64,000 nucleotides of DNA from Rhizobium sp. 16-449-1b. GTDB taxonomy: Bacteria; Pseudomonadota; Alphaproteobacteria; Rhizobiales; Rhizobiaceae. The notes below the pieces were generated by a model that searched no databases, was not told the origin of the DNA, and saw only the letters and a list, made by a program, of their open reading frames with translations. The position numbers and the translations under genes are program-made. The first letter of the stretch is position 1, and every line of letters starts with the position of its first letter. Location of the stretch: the NCBI RefSeq assembly GCF_017741935.1, contig NZ_JAGHMH010000018.1, forward strand, positions 154,073 through 218,072. Direction: 5' to 3'. Below are positions 8,563 through 16,779 of this stretch, in pieces.

Positions 8563-9405
8563 TTGCTCGACTTCAAGAAACTGCCGCTCGATGCCCAGCT
8601 GACCGCCCTTCTCGATGGCGAGACGACGCCCGAGCAGAAGCACGAGCTCGAACAGCGCCTGGCAACCGACGACGGCGCGCGGCGGATCTACGACAAGCTG
8701 CGCAACGGTGCCGATTTCGGCAAGCGCCGGCTCGACGACATCCTGAAGGAGCCGGTTCCGCTGGCGCTGGTGCGCTCGATCAAGAGCGTGCAGCCGCCCA
8801 AGGCCCCGGTCGCGCCGCGCCAGTCGCGCCAGCCGTTCAAATTCGCGCCTTCAGGCCCGCAGGCGCTGGTGGCCGCGATCGTGCTTTTGATCGCCGGCTG
8901 CGGCATCGGCTATATCGTCGGCGCGGGCCATACCGCGTCGCAGACCGCGCAGGCCATCGATGCCGCGCAGACCAGCGAAGCGACGGAATGGCTGGGCGAC
9001 ATGCTCGCCAACCAGCGACTGCTCGCCCGCCAGCCGCGCCACATTTTCGAAGTTCCGGCCACGCAGCCGGAAGAAATTTCCACCTGGCTCACCACCTCCG
9101 TCGGCGTCGCCTTCCGCGTCCCCGATCTCGTCTCCGAGGGATGGACCTTCCAGGGCGCCCGCGTGACGCTCGCCGGCGGCCGCCCGGTCGGCCAGCTGGT
9201 CTACACCAGCTCCGACGGCGACCTCGCCACCATCGCCTTCCGCAAGGACAACCAGCCTGAAGACGCCGAGGATTTCAAGGAAACGATCCGCGACGAGATC
9301 GGCCTGGTCACCTGGCACAATGCCGGCACCTCCTACATGCTGATCGGCCCCTCCTCCGAGGCATCGCTCAGCCAACTCGCCATGCAGATCGCCACCGCGA
9401 TTTGA
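8563..9405 (+). CDS. Anti-sigma factor, single-pass membrane protein
   Basis: A 280-residue protein starting at a TTG one base after the sigma factor stop. Residues 5-45 look like the zinc-less anti-sigma N terminus (LTALLDGETTPEQKHELEQR), then a Pro-rich linker, a transmembrane helix at about 101-121 (ALVAAIVLLIAGCGIGYIVG), and a periplasmic domain of about 150 residues. The layout is that of anti-sigma factors that hold an ECF sigma at the membrane until an envelope signal releases it. Translation from the upstream in-frame position 8443 would overlap the sigma gene and is unlikely. The signal sensed is unknown. Confidence 0.85.
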   Translation: MLDFKKLPLDAQLTALLDGETTPEQKHELEQRLATDDGARRIYDKLRNGADFGKRRLDDILKEPVPLALVRSIKSVQPPKAPVAPRQSRQPFKFAPSGPQALVAAIVLLIAGCGIGYIVGAGHTASQTAQAIDAAQTSEATEWLGDMLANQRLLARQPRHIFEVPATQPEEISTWLTTSVGVAFRVPDLVSEGWTFQGARVTLAGGRPVGQLVYTSSDGDLATIAFRKDNQPEDAEDFKETIRDEIGLVTWHNAGTSYMLIGPSSEASLSQLAMQIATAI

Positions 9406-9430
9406 AACCTCAATAATGAAGCGCACATAA

Positions 9431-9461
9431 GAAAGCGGGCGCCGCATGCGACGCCCGCTTG
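9431..9461 (-). terminator. Hairpin terminator between leuA and the anti-sigma gene
   Basis: Inverted repeat AAGCGGGCG / CGCCCGCTT at 9433-9441 and 9452-9460. On the minus strand, downstream of the leuA stop, it is followed by TTTCTTAT, so it best fits termination of leuA. It lies between two convergent genes and may act in both directions. Confidence 0.65.
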
Positions 9462-9480
9462 ATGCTTCCGTGGCCTACAA

Positions 9481-11190
9481 TCAGGCCTTGCCGGCCTTCA
9501 CATCGAGCACCCGGTTCGCCGCCGAGACGATCGCTTCCAGCGACGCGCCGACGATGTTGGTGCTGATGCCGGCGCCGAAGAGCTTGCCGCCCGGATAGGA
9601 CGTCTCGACATAGGAGATCGCCGAGGCGTTCGAGCCGTGCTGCAGCGAGTGCTCGGAATAATCCTGCACTGCCATCTCGACCCCCAGATACTCCGAGAGC
9701 GCATTGATGAAGCCATCGATCGGGCCGTTGCCGCGCCCTTCGATCGTCTTCGTCACACCGTTATCGGTGATCTCGGCGGAAACGACACGGACGCCCTTGC
9801 GCTCGGGATCGGCGAAGGTCTGGTGATCGACGAACTTGATGCGGCCCTTCGGCTGCGTCACGTAGCGCTCGATGAAGTGGTCGTAAATCCGCTTCGACGG
9901 CAGTTCCTTGCCCTCTTCGTCGGTGATCCGCTGGATCTCCTCGCGATATTCCACCTGCAGGTTGCGCGGCAGGTTCAGGCCGTAATCCTGCTGCAGGATA
10001 TAGGCGATGCCGCCCTTGCCGGACTGCGAGTTGATGCGGATGATCGCCTCATAGGAACGGCCGACGTCCTGCGGATCGATCGGCAGATACGGCACTTCCC
10101 AGACCGGATGATTGGCGACCTTGATCGCCTTCATGCCCTTGTTGATCGCATCCTGGTGCGAGCCGGAGAAGGCCGTATAGACCAGTTCGCCGACATAAGG
10201 ATGGCGCTCGCCGATCGGCATCTGGTTGGAATATTCGAACACGTCCTTCATGCGCACGATATCCGAGCAGTCGATCTCGGGATCCACACCCTGCGTGAAC
10301 ATGTTGAGCGCCATTGTCACGACGTCGACATTGCCGGTGCGCTCGCCATTGCCGAACAGCGTGCCCTCGACACGATCGGCGCCCGCCAGCAAGGCCAGCT
10401 CGGCGGCGGCGATGCCGGTGCCGCGGTCGTTATGCGGGTGCAGCGAGATGATCAGGTTCTCGCGATTGTCGAGATTGCGGCACATCCATTCGATCTGGTC
10501 GGCATAGACGTTCGGCGTCGCCATTTCGACGGTCGACGGCAGGTTGATGATCAGCTTGTTGTCTGGCGTCGGCTTCATCACCTCGATGACCGAGTTGCAG
10601 ATCTCCAGCGCCACGTCGAGCTCGGTGCCGGTGAAGCTCTCCGGCGAATATTCGAAGCGATAGCCGCCACCGGCCTTGGCCGCCATGTCGGAGATCATCT
10701 TCGCCGCGTCGACCGCGATCTGCTTGATGCCGTTGACATCCTTGGCAAAAACCACGCGGCGCTGCAGTTCGCTGGTCGAGTTATAGAAGTGCACGATCGG
10801 CTTGTTCGCGCCCTCAAGCGCCTCGAATGTACGCGTGATCAGCTCGGGACGGCACTGCACCAGCACCTGCAGCGACACGTCGTCGGGCACATTGCCCTGC
10901 TCGACACACCAGCGCGCGAAGTCGAAATCGGTCTGCGAGGCCGACGGGAAGCCGATCTCGATTTCCTTGAAGCCCATGTCGAGCAGCAGCTGGAACATCC
11001 GCGCCTTGCGGTCGTGGCCCATAGGGTCGACCAGAGCCTGGTTGCCGTCGCGCAGGTCCACCGAACACCAGATCGGCGCCTTGGTCAGCGTCTTGGTCGG
11101 CCATGTACGATCGGGGATGTTGACCTGCGGATAAGGGCGATACTTCATCGCCGCGTCAGGCATGCCGTGGGAGCGGGTCTTCGTGTCCAT
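9481..11190 (-). CDS. leuA: 2-isopropylmalate synthase
   Basis: A 569-residue enzyme that condenses acetyl-CoA with 2-ketoisovalerate, the first committed step of leucine synthesis. The N-terminal catalytic TIM barrel has the family segment CSVDLRDGNQALVDPM (metal-binding Asp), and SLHPHNDRGTGIAAAELAL carries the HxH metal ligands. The C-terminal third is the LeuA regulatory domain (R-K-G-V-R-V-V-S-A-E-I-T-D-N-G onward) that binds leucine for feedback inhibition. Length and order match the long actinobacterial-type LeuA. I chose the ATG at 11190, which has GGAAGAGAAG upstream; a start at 11214 is possible. A leucine-rich leader ORF lies upstream. Confidence 0.95.
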   Translation of the reverse strand: MDTKTRSHGMPDAAMKYRPYPQVNIPDRTWPTKTLTKAPIWCSVDLRDGNQALVDPMGHDRKARMFQLLLDMGFKEIEIGFPSASQTDFDFARWCVEQGNVPDDVSLQVLVQCRPELITRTFEALEGANKPIVHFYNSTSELQRRVVFAKDVNGIKQIAVDAAKMISDMAAKAGGGYRFEYSPESFTGTELDVALEICNSVIEVMKPTPDNKLIINLPSTVEMATPNVYADQIEWMCRNLDNRENLIISLHPHNDRGTGIAAAELALLAGADRVEGTLFGNGERTGNVDVVTMALNMFTQGVDPEIDCSDIVRMKDVFEYSNQMPIGERHPYVGELVYTAFSGSHQDAINKGMKAIKVANHPVWEVPYLPIDPQDVGRSYEAIIRINSQSGKGGIAYILQQDYGLNLPRNLQVEYREEIQRITDEEGKELPSKRIYDHFIERYVTQPKGRIKFVDHQTFADPERKGVRVVSAEITDNGVTKTIEGRGNGPIDGFINALSEYLGVEMAVQDYSEHSLQHGSNASAISYVETSYPGGKLFGAGISTNIVGASLEAIVSAANRVLDVKAGKA

Positions 11191-11312
11191 GTCTTCTCTT
11201 CCTATTCCCGTCATCTGGCCGCGTCATAGCGCATGGCCTGCCTGTTGGCGATGACGAATCCGGCGCAAAGCGTCCGGTTGATCGATTTTTGGGATATGTG
11301 AAGAGGAGCTAT

Positions 11313-11338
11313 GGCCGGCGGGCTTTGGGCCGCCGGGC
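11313..11338 (-). promoter_or_regulatory. Hairpin downstream of the Leu leader ORF (possible attenuator stem)
   Basis: On the minus strand, just after the leader ORF stop, GCCCGGCGGCCC can pair with the CCGCCGGCC segment to give a very stable GC stem with a short loop. In an attenuator this would be the 3:4 stem. Unlike a standard terminator it is not followed by a T-run, so intrinsic termination is uncertain and another mechanism (Rho, or occlusion of the leuA start) cannot be excluded. Confidence 0.5.
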
Positions 11339-11343
11339 GCTCC

Positions 11344-11469
11344 TCAACGGACCCGGCAACCGCGCGTAAGGCCGAGGAGAAGAAGCGAGGTCAGGGCGCG
11401 CGTATTGTCGCGCAGGGCGATACGCCCGCGTGCAATCTGCTCAGAAATCATGATGCCCGTGCTCTTCAT
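11344..11469 (-). CDS. Leucine-rich leader ORF upstream of leuA (attenuator peptide)
   Basis: A small ORF, 41 codons from the ATG at 11469 or 35 codons from the in-frame ATG at 11451. Near its end it has TSLLLLGLTRG: four consecutive Leu codons at 11374-11385 and a fifth two codons later, just before a GC-rich hairpin and then leuA. This is the design of a ribosome-mediated attenuation leader: scarcity of charged tRNA-Leu stalls the ribosome and alters mRNA folding. The predicted promoter puts the transcript start at about 11469-11470, so the longer form would be translated from a leaderless mRNA. The function is inferred from layout only. Confidence 0.6.
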   Translation of the reverse strand: MKSTGIMISEQIARGRIALRDNTRALTSLLLLGLTRGCRVR

Positions 11470-11476
11470 GCCGGCC

Positions 11477-11505
11477 TGTATAGCCGCCGCGCGAAAAACT
11501 GGCAA
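11477..11505 (-). promoter_or_regulatory. Predicted sigma-70 promoter of the leuA leader
   Basis: On the minus strand: -35 TTGCCA (11500-11505), a 17-base spacer, and -10 TATACA (11477-11482). Both boxes are close to consensus and the spacing is ideal. The predicted start site is at or one base from the ATG at 11469. It sits between the stop of the BenE gene (11514) and the leader ORF. Confidence 0.7.
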
Positions 11506-11513
11506 GTGCCTGA

Positions 11514-12698
11514 TTATTTTTTCCGCGTTTGCACAAATCGCTGCAACGCCATCATCAGCCCGCCGGCCAGGAGCCCCCAGAAGGCGCCGGAAATGCCGCC
11601 GAAGGAGACGCCGGATGCCGTCACCAGGAATGTGATCGCCGCCGCCTCCCGCGTATCGGGCGCCTGGAAGGCGGCCATGGCTGAGCCGGAGAAGGCACCG
11701 ACCAGCGCAAGACCGGCCACCGCCTGGATCAGGATCGGCGGCGCCAGCGCCACCGATGCGGTCACCGCACCCGCAAGCGGCCCAAGGATGAGATAGCAGA
11801 TGCCGCAGACGATCACCGCCCAGTAGCGCCGCTTCGGATCGGGATGCGCGTCCGGCCCGGCGCACATGGCAGCCGTGATCGCCGCAAGATTGACGGCGTG
11901 GCCGCCAAAGGGGGCCGACAGCAGCGAGAAGAAGCCGGTGGAAGCAAAGAGCGACCCAGGCTTGGTCTCATAGCCGTTGACCTTCATGACCGCGATGCCT
12001 GGAATATTCTGCGAGGCCATGGTGACGATGAAGAGCGGCAGCGCGATCGACACGAAAGCCGGCACGTTGAACACCGGCATGACGAACTCGATTGTCGGCA
12101 CCAGCGAGCGCTTGACCGTATCGAGCGCGCCTGCGGGCACATCAACCCCGAAGACCACGACCAGCACGAAAGCCGCCAGCGCCGCCGGCACGGCCCAGAG
12201 CCGCTTGAAGGCACCGACGACGATCCAGGCAAGCACGATCGGCAGGCCGAGCAACGGATTGAACCCGACGGCCTTGACCGGCGCGAAGCAGAGCCCGATC
12301 AGCACGCCCGCAAGCATCGCATTGGCGAGCGGCGCCGGAATGGCCGCCACCGCCCGCCCGAGCGGCCTGAACAGCCCCGCGATCACGATCAGCAACGCAC
12401 AGATGATGAAGGCGCCCACGGCCGCATTGAACCCGCCCTCGACCACACCGGTCGCAGCCAAAAGCGCGCCCCCCGGCGTCGACCACGCCATGCTGATCGG
12501 CAACCTCGATGTGGCGCTGAGCACGATCCCGCAAAGCCCGAGCGAGACCGACAAAGCCATCAACCCCGAAGCCGCCTGCGCCTCCGTGGCGCCGACCGCC
12601 TGCAACCCGTGCAGCACGACGGCGAACGAACTGGCGAAACCGACGAAAGCGGTGAGAACGCCCATGAACAGGGCCTGGACGGAGAAGTCTTTAAGCAT
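11514..12698 (-). CDS. BenE family benzoate/H+ symporter
   Basis: A 394-residue inner-membrane protein with about 12 hydrophobic segments and no hydrophilic domain. Recognisable BenE segments are SRLPISMAWSTPGGALLA near residue 65-80 and SQNIPGIAVMKVNGY with TGFFSLLSAPFGGHAVNLAA in the second half; these belong to the nucleobase/xanthine-permease-like fold. Characterised relatives take up benzoate with protons. No benzoate catabolic genes are nearby, so the substrate here is uncertain. It stands alone, with the leuA leader promoter immediately after its stop. Confidence 0.85.
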   Translation of the reverse strand: MLKDFSVQALFMGVLTAFVGFASSFAVVLHGLQAVGATEAQAASGLMALSVSLGLCGIVLSATSRLPISMAWSTPGGALLAATGVVEGGFNAAVGAFIICALLIVIAGLFRPLGRAVAAIPAPLANAMLAGVLIGLCFAPVKAVGFNPLLGLPIVLAWIVVGAFKRLWAVPAALAAFVLVVVFGVDVPAGALDTVKRSLVPTIEFVMPVFNVPAFVSIALPLFIVTMASQNIPGIAVMKVNGYETKPGSLFASTGFFSLLSAPFGGHAVNLAAITAAMCAGPDAHPDPKRRYWAVIVCGICYLILGPLAGAVTASVALAPPILIQAVAGLALVGAFSGSAMAAFQAPDTREAAAITFLVTASGVSFGGISGAFWGLLAGGLMMALQRFVQTRKK

Positions 12699-12819
12699 GA
12701 ACTGGCTCTTGGCGATGGAAGATTGCTTGGAGCACTACAAGCGCTAATGTGCAAGTGCATAACAGGCAGGGAAGGCCTTCTGCCTCTCGATGGTCCAGCC
12801 TCACCGGAAAAAGCGCTTT

Positions 12820-13740
12820 ATGAAAATCTTGACGGATGCCGATCTTGATAAGCGGGAGTTCATGGCAATCGCCATAGACGCCATCACGGAATCCTTCCGG
12901 CTCAAATCGAAAGGCGCTTTTGTCGCCCCACCGAGGCATAGCGTACCATTCGCCGATAAAGGCAACCTCGTCTTCACAATCGGCGGATCAGTATCTGATG
13001 AGTCCGTGGCCGGCTTCCGCGTCTACGATACGTTTCACGGCGAAAAGCACGACCAGCTAGTTGCCATCTGGCGAGCGGAAACTGCGGAGCTTATCGGGAT
13101 CGTCATAGGCGAAAGACTGGGCGCGGTTCGCACCGGCGCCATCGGCGGAGTGGCGATCCGGCATATGTCAAATCCCGACGCAAGCCGCGTCGGTGTGCTT
13201 GGCGGCGGCCAGCAAGCCCGCACCCAGTTGGAAGCAGCGGCGGCTGTTCGCAAGCTTGAGCATGTCAGGGTCTTCAGCAGAAGCGACGACGGCCGGCGCG
13301 CATTCGCGTTGGAAATGAACGAACGCCTGCAAGTGCCCGTGGAGCCGGTTGCTTCGGCACAGATCGCGGTGGAAGGTGCAGACATCGTCTTGTGCGCAAC
13401 AAGCAGCACTGTTCCGGTCATCGAAGCTGCGTGGCTCAAGCCAGGCGCGCACATCAACACCGTCGGCCCGAAGACAACGGCCGCGCATGAGATCGGGCTG
13501 GATGTCGCGACACGGGCGGGAACGATAACAACAGACTCGCTCGAGCAGATGAATGCCTACGACAAACCATTCTTTCTGACTGGCTCTCCCAAGGAGAGCT
13601 TGGTCTGCGATCTCGCCCAAATAGCCTGTGGCGATATCCCCGGGCGCCGCACGCGCGAGGAGATAACGTTGTTCTGCTCGGTTGGCCTCGCCGGAACAGA
13701 AGTGCTGGTGGCCGCCAAGATTATCGCGGCAGCTCAATAG
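12820..13740 (+). CDS. Ornithine cyclodeaminase / mu-crystallin family protein
   Basis: A 306-residue NAD(P)-binding enzyme. The Rossmann motif is RVGVLGGGQQARTQLEA at about residue 127, and the family signature GAVRTGAIGGVAIRHM precedes it; ATSSTVPVIEAAWLKPGAHI is the typical later block. Family members convert ornithine to proline with ammonia release, or act as alanine, lysine or imine dehydrogenases. The specific reaction is not readable. The start is the ATG at 12820; upstream in-frame starts to 12790 would add ten residues. Divergent from the BenE gene. Confidence 0.85.
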   Translation: MKILTDADLDKREFMAIAIDAITESFRLKSKGAFVAPPRHSVPFADKGNLVFTIGGSVSDESVAGFRVYDTFHGEKHDQLVAIWRAETAELIGIVIGERLGAVRTGAIGGVAIRHMSNPDASRVGVLGGGQQARTQLEAAAAVRKLEHVRVFSRSDDGRRAFALEMNERLQVPVEPVASAQIAVEGADIVLCATSSTVPVIEAAWLKPGAHINTVGPKTTAAHEIGLDVATRAGTITTDSLEQMNAYDKPFFLTGSPKESLVCDLAQIACGDIPGRRTREEITLFCSVGLAGTEVLVAAKIIAAAQ

Positions 13741-13755
13741 GCCACCCCCACAAAA

Positions 13756-13803
13756 ACAAAAAAGCGCCCTCGCCCACCATCATCCGGCAAGCGAGGGCGC
13801 TCT
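13756..13803 (-). terminator. Rho-independent terminator of clpP
   Basis: Inverted repeat AGCGCCCTCGC / GCGAGGGCGCT with a loop of about 17 bases. On the minus strand it follows the clpP stop (13817) and is trailed by TTTTTTGTTTTTG. It lies between convergent genes and could also act weakly on the plus strand. Confidence 0.85.
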
Positions 13804-13816
13804 CATCTCAATCCGA

Positions 13817-14401
13817 TCAGATGTCGCTCTGCGACGTCACGATGCGCGAGACCAGGCCGTAGGCCTTGGCTTCTTCGGCCGACAGCCAGTAATCGCGGTC
13901 GGTGTCGGCGGCGATCTTTTCGTAAGACTGGCCGGTGGCGTCAGCCATGATCTTGTTCAGGCGCTCGTTCATCTTGATGATCTCGCGTGCCTGGATTTCG
14001 ATGTCGGACGCCATGCCGCGCGTGCCGCCCGAGGGTTGGTGCAGCAGGAAGCGGGTGTTGGGCAGGCAAAGGCGCTGCTCCTTGGGCGCGGCGACATAGA
14101 TCAGCGCGCCGGCCGAGGCGACCCAGCCGGTTCCGATCATCCAGACCTTCGGCTTGATGAACTTGATCATGTCGTGGATCGAATCGCCGGATTCGACGTG
14201 GCCGCCGGGCGAATTGACGTAGATGCGGATGTCTTCGTCGCTGGCCGCGGCAAGCGCCACGAGCTGCGAGCAGACCTTCTGCGCCAGTTCCTGGTTGATC
14301 GGTCCATAGATGAAGATGGAACGCGACTTGAAAAGGTTCGCCTCCGTTTCCTTGCCGAGCGGCAGTTCCTTCGTCTTGTCGTCCTGGTCTTCGTCGTTCA
14401 T
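13817..14401 (-). CDS. clpP: ATP-dependent Clp protease proteolytic subunit (secondary paralogue)
   Basis: A 194-residue ClpP serine peptidase, the barrel component that degrades proteins fed by a ClpA or ClpX ATPase. The catalytic Ser96 is in GWVASAGAL and His121 in LHQPSGG; the Asp is expected in the DTDRDYWLS segment. It differs from the housekeeping form in having W-V-A-S-A-G in place of the usual A-A-S-M-G. No clpX or lon gene is adjacent, so it is probably one of the extra ClpP copies that alphaproteobacteria carry rather than the clpX-linked one. The start (MNDEDQDD) has an AGAGAGG Shine-Dalgarno; an in-frame start at 14479 is unlikely. Confidence 0.9.
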   Translation of the reverse strand: MNDEDQDDKTKELPLGKETEANLFKSRSIFIYGPINQELAQKVCSQLVALAAASDEDIRIYVNSPGGHVESGDSIHDMIKFIKPKVWMIGTGWVASAGALIYVAAPKEQRLCLPNTRFLLHQPSGGTRGMASDIEIQAREIIKMNERLNKIMADATGQSYEKIAADTDRDYWLSAEEAKAYGLVSRIVTSQSDI

Positions 14402-14629
14402 TCGAACCTCTCTCACGTAAATTCGGGTTCCCCGCACATAGTGCGACTCAATGCGTAAAACAATGCGTGAAAAAGACAAGCCACGGAACGGGTGAAGATA
14501 TGGTTAGGGGTCATTGGCTTACTGAAATGTAACTTGTGGAGGCTTTGAAAAGTCTCAATCCGTTCCTACGTCCTTCTCAAGCGATCCACTCAAGACCCAT
14601 ATGCGGGCACGCAGCAAAGGAGACAGCCG

Positions 14630-15457
14630 ATGTCACCCGAAGAACGCCAACTCCTGACCGCGCTTTTCGAGCGCGTCCGCACCGCAGCTTCAACCCCGCG
14701 CGACCGCGACGCCGAACAGCTGGTCGAGCAAAGCACCCGCGAGCAGCCCTATGCGGCCTATTATCTGGCGCAGGCCGTGATCGTGCAGGAAAAGGGCCTC
14801 GAGGCCGCCGCCAGTCACATCAAGGAGCTGGAAGAACGCGTCCGCCAGCTGGAGGCGAGCCAGAGCGACACCCATCAGGCCGAGCAAGGCGGTGGCTTCC
14901 TCTCTTCCATCTTCGGCAGCAGCCAGCCGCCGCAGCAGCGGGCGCAGCCGGCACCTTCGGAAACGGCATCAAGCGGCCCATGGGGCAGCGCCCCGCGCCA
15001 GCAGATCCGTGAAAACCAGGGTTTCGACACCGCCCCGCGCATGCAGCAGCAACCCTCCGGCCCCTGGAGCCAGCAGGCGTCTGCCCCGTCGGCCGGCGGC
15101 AGCTTCCTGCAGGGCGCGCTCGGCACCGCGGCCGGCGTCGCCGGCGGCATGCTGCTTGCCAATTCGCTGAGCGGCATCTTCAGCGGCGGCCACATGTCCT
15201 CGCTTGGCCTCGGCTCGGGTGCCACGCCATCAAGCGCGCCGACGGAAGAAACCGTCATCAACAACTATTACAACAATGACGGCGGCAGCCAGCAGGCATC
15301 GAACGATGCCGACAACACCCGCACGGTCGCTGACAACAACGTCGCCGATAACAACGATAACGGCGACAGCGGCCTGCAACAGGCCGATTACGACAACGAC
15401 GACGACAATTTCGACGATCAGTCCGACTTCGGCAGCGACGACAGCTTCAACGTCTGA
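14630..15457 (+). CDS. DUF2076 family protein
   Basis: A 275-residue protein. Residues 1-80 are the DUF2076 signature, a helical region (LLTALFERVRTA, then AYYLAQAVIVQEKGLEAA and a coiled coil IKELEERVRQLEA). The middle is rich in Gln, Pro and Ser, followed by a hydrophobic Gly/Ala stretch at about 155-185 (GALGTAAGVAGGMLLANSL). The last 60 residues are strongly Asn/Asp-rich with N-N-Y-Y-N-N-D repeats. Family function is unknown; relatives have been annotated as periplasmic. There is a good AAGGAGA Shine-Dalgarno. A GC-rich hairpin (15479-15500) follows but lacks a T-run. Confidence 0.85.
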   Translation: MSPEERQLLTALFERVRTAASTPRDRDAEQLVEQSTREQPYAAYYLAQAVIVQEKGLEAAASHIKELEERVRQLEASQSDTHQAEQGGGFLSSIFGSSQPPQQRAQPAPSETASSGPWGSAPRQQIRENQGFDTAPRMQQQPSGPWSQQASAPSAGGSFLQGALGTAAGVAGGMLLANSLSGIFSGGHMSSLGLGSGATPSSAPTEETVINNYYNNDGGSQQASNDADNTRTVADNNVADNNDNGDSGLQQADYDNDDDNFDDQSDFGSDDSFNV

Positions 15458-15524
15458 CGATCCCCTCACACGCATCAGGGGCCGCGCTGAAGCGGCCCCA
15501 TCAAACCCAGCTCCTTGCGCACCC

Positions 15525-16466
15525 TTATTGAGACGAAGCCTGCAACTGCGGACCCGCAAGCAGAAGATCAAGCCACGCGGCCGAGACTTTCTCGGCGCCC
15601 GAACCGCCGATGTGGCAATCATCGTAACGATCGTCACCGGTGAGCAGCGCGTCCGAGTTCACGCCCTGGACGATGCCGTTTCCGCTCTTCGGCAAGGCAA
15701 GTTGAGCGCGCAGTATCGGATTGTCGTCCGTATGCTGTTTGAAACCGCCATTGGCGGGCTCAAGGCATCTGGTCGCCACCGAGATATAGACAGGCGCCGC
15801 GACCCCAAGCCCGCGCAGCGTCCCCACCATCGACAGAAAGCGCTGTTCGTAAACCTGCGTGCTGGTGCCCTTGACGAAATCGGCCTCGCCCTGCACCCAA
15901 AGCACGTTGGTCACGCGATAGCCGGCGTCGTGAAGCTTCTTCGTGCTGTCGGCGAGTACGGGGTTGATATCGCCGCCTTCGGCCCAGCGCGCCACCTCGG
16001 AGCCGGAATAGGCAACCGGCGCGATGATGACATTGTCATAGCGCCCGGATGCGATCAGCGAATTGCCGACCTCCGTCCAATATTCGCCCTTGGTATCCGT
16101 CGAGCCGAGAAGCGGCGATGCGGCGGTAAAGCAATGGCCGTCGAATTCATTGATCACGCGCTCGCCATACATCGACCGGTGCCGCTGGCCGCCGTCATTG
16201 GCCGCATTCGACTGTCCGAGAACCAGGAGAACAGCGGTTCGGTCGGTCTGGGCGGGGCATGCGACCGCCGTCTTCGTCTCGTCTCCAATCAGACGCTCCT
16301 TGTCGTCGAACGTATAGCGGCTCGGAGGCGGCGGTTCGGGGGCGACGAATTGATGTTTCAGCGCTGAAAACTGGGGCCAGGGAAACATTTCGTGCCGCGC
16401 ACTCATGCCACCGGAGATGAACACCGCAAGCAATGCGGCGCATCCGAAAACGAGATTTCGAAACAT
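15525..16466 (-). CDS. Secreted SGNH/sialate-O-acetylesterase-like hydrolase
   Basis: A 313-residue protein with an N-terminal signal or anchor (residues 5-25). The esterase blocks are VLLVLGQSNAANDG (nucleophile Ser in G-Q-S-N), VLWVQGEADF, and the Asp/His pair in DDCHIGGSG near the C terminus. This pattern fits the carbohydrate-esterase-6 / sialate-O-acetylesterase group, which removes acetyl groups from sugars, so an exopolysaccharide or peptidoglycan substrate is possible. I chose the ATG at 16466; a TTG at 16478 is in frame. The neighbour on the other strand is a GT25 glycosyltransferase. Confidence 0.8.
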   Translation of the reverse strand: MFRNLVFGCAALLAVFISGGMSARHEMFPWPQFSALKHQFVAPEPPPPSRYTFDDKERLIGDETKTAVACPAQTDRTAVLLVLGQSNAANDGGQRHRSMYGERVINEFDGHCFTAASPLLGSTDTKGEYWTEVGNSLIASGRYDNVIIAPVAYSGSEVARWAEGGDINPVLADSTKKLHDAGYRVTNVLWVQGEADFVKGTSTQVYEQRFLSMVGTLRGLGVAAPVYISVATRCLEPANGGFKQHTDDNPILRAQLALPKSGNGIVQGVNSDALLTGDDRYDDCHIGGSGAEKVSAAWLDLLLAGPQLQASSQ

Positions 16467-16779
16467 CCGATCGTCCAATTCTGGAAAGCATCAATGGCTG
16501 TCAGTAGGCCCCGCCGCTCGCAATTGCCTACCCGCTCAAATTGTCTTTGAGCACAGTAGATATGAAACTCAGGACTGCAATTACCCTGATTGGATGAGGC
16601 TCATACAAATGAACGAGGCGATCTATACAATCTTAACTTGACCGTGGCGTCGTTGTCGCAACGCAGCCGTATGCAAGCTTTCGGTGCATGCGGCCCGCGA
16701 CCGATTGATAAGCCCCCGCCGCATCGATAAGGTCCGCCGCAATCACCGCACCAAAAAACCGACATCGGACGACAGAGCA
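16467..16779 (+). other. Intergenic region, no gene seen
   Basis: A 313-base gap between the divergent esterase and GT25 genes. It must hold both promoters but no -35/-10 pair stands out. The frame of the GT25 gene is open back to an ATG at 16684, so part of this region could be coding if that start is used. Confidence 0.5.

Noticed and set aside
9637..11229. A 530-codon plus-strand ORF opposite leuA
   Set aside because: It is the antisense shadow of leuA: Arg/His/Asp-rich low-complexity translation with no family motif, while the opposite strand is a complete enzyme.
15479..15500. Hairpin GGGGCCGC/GCGGCCCC after the DUF2076 gene
   Set aside because: A strong stem, but no T-run on either strand, so it was not called a terminator.
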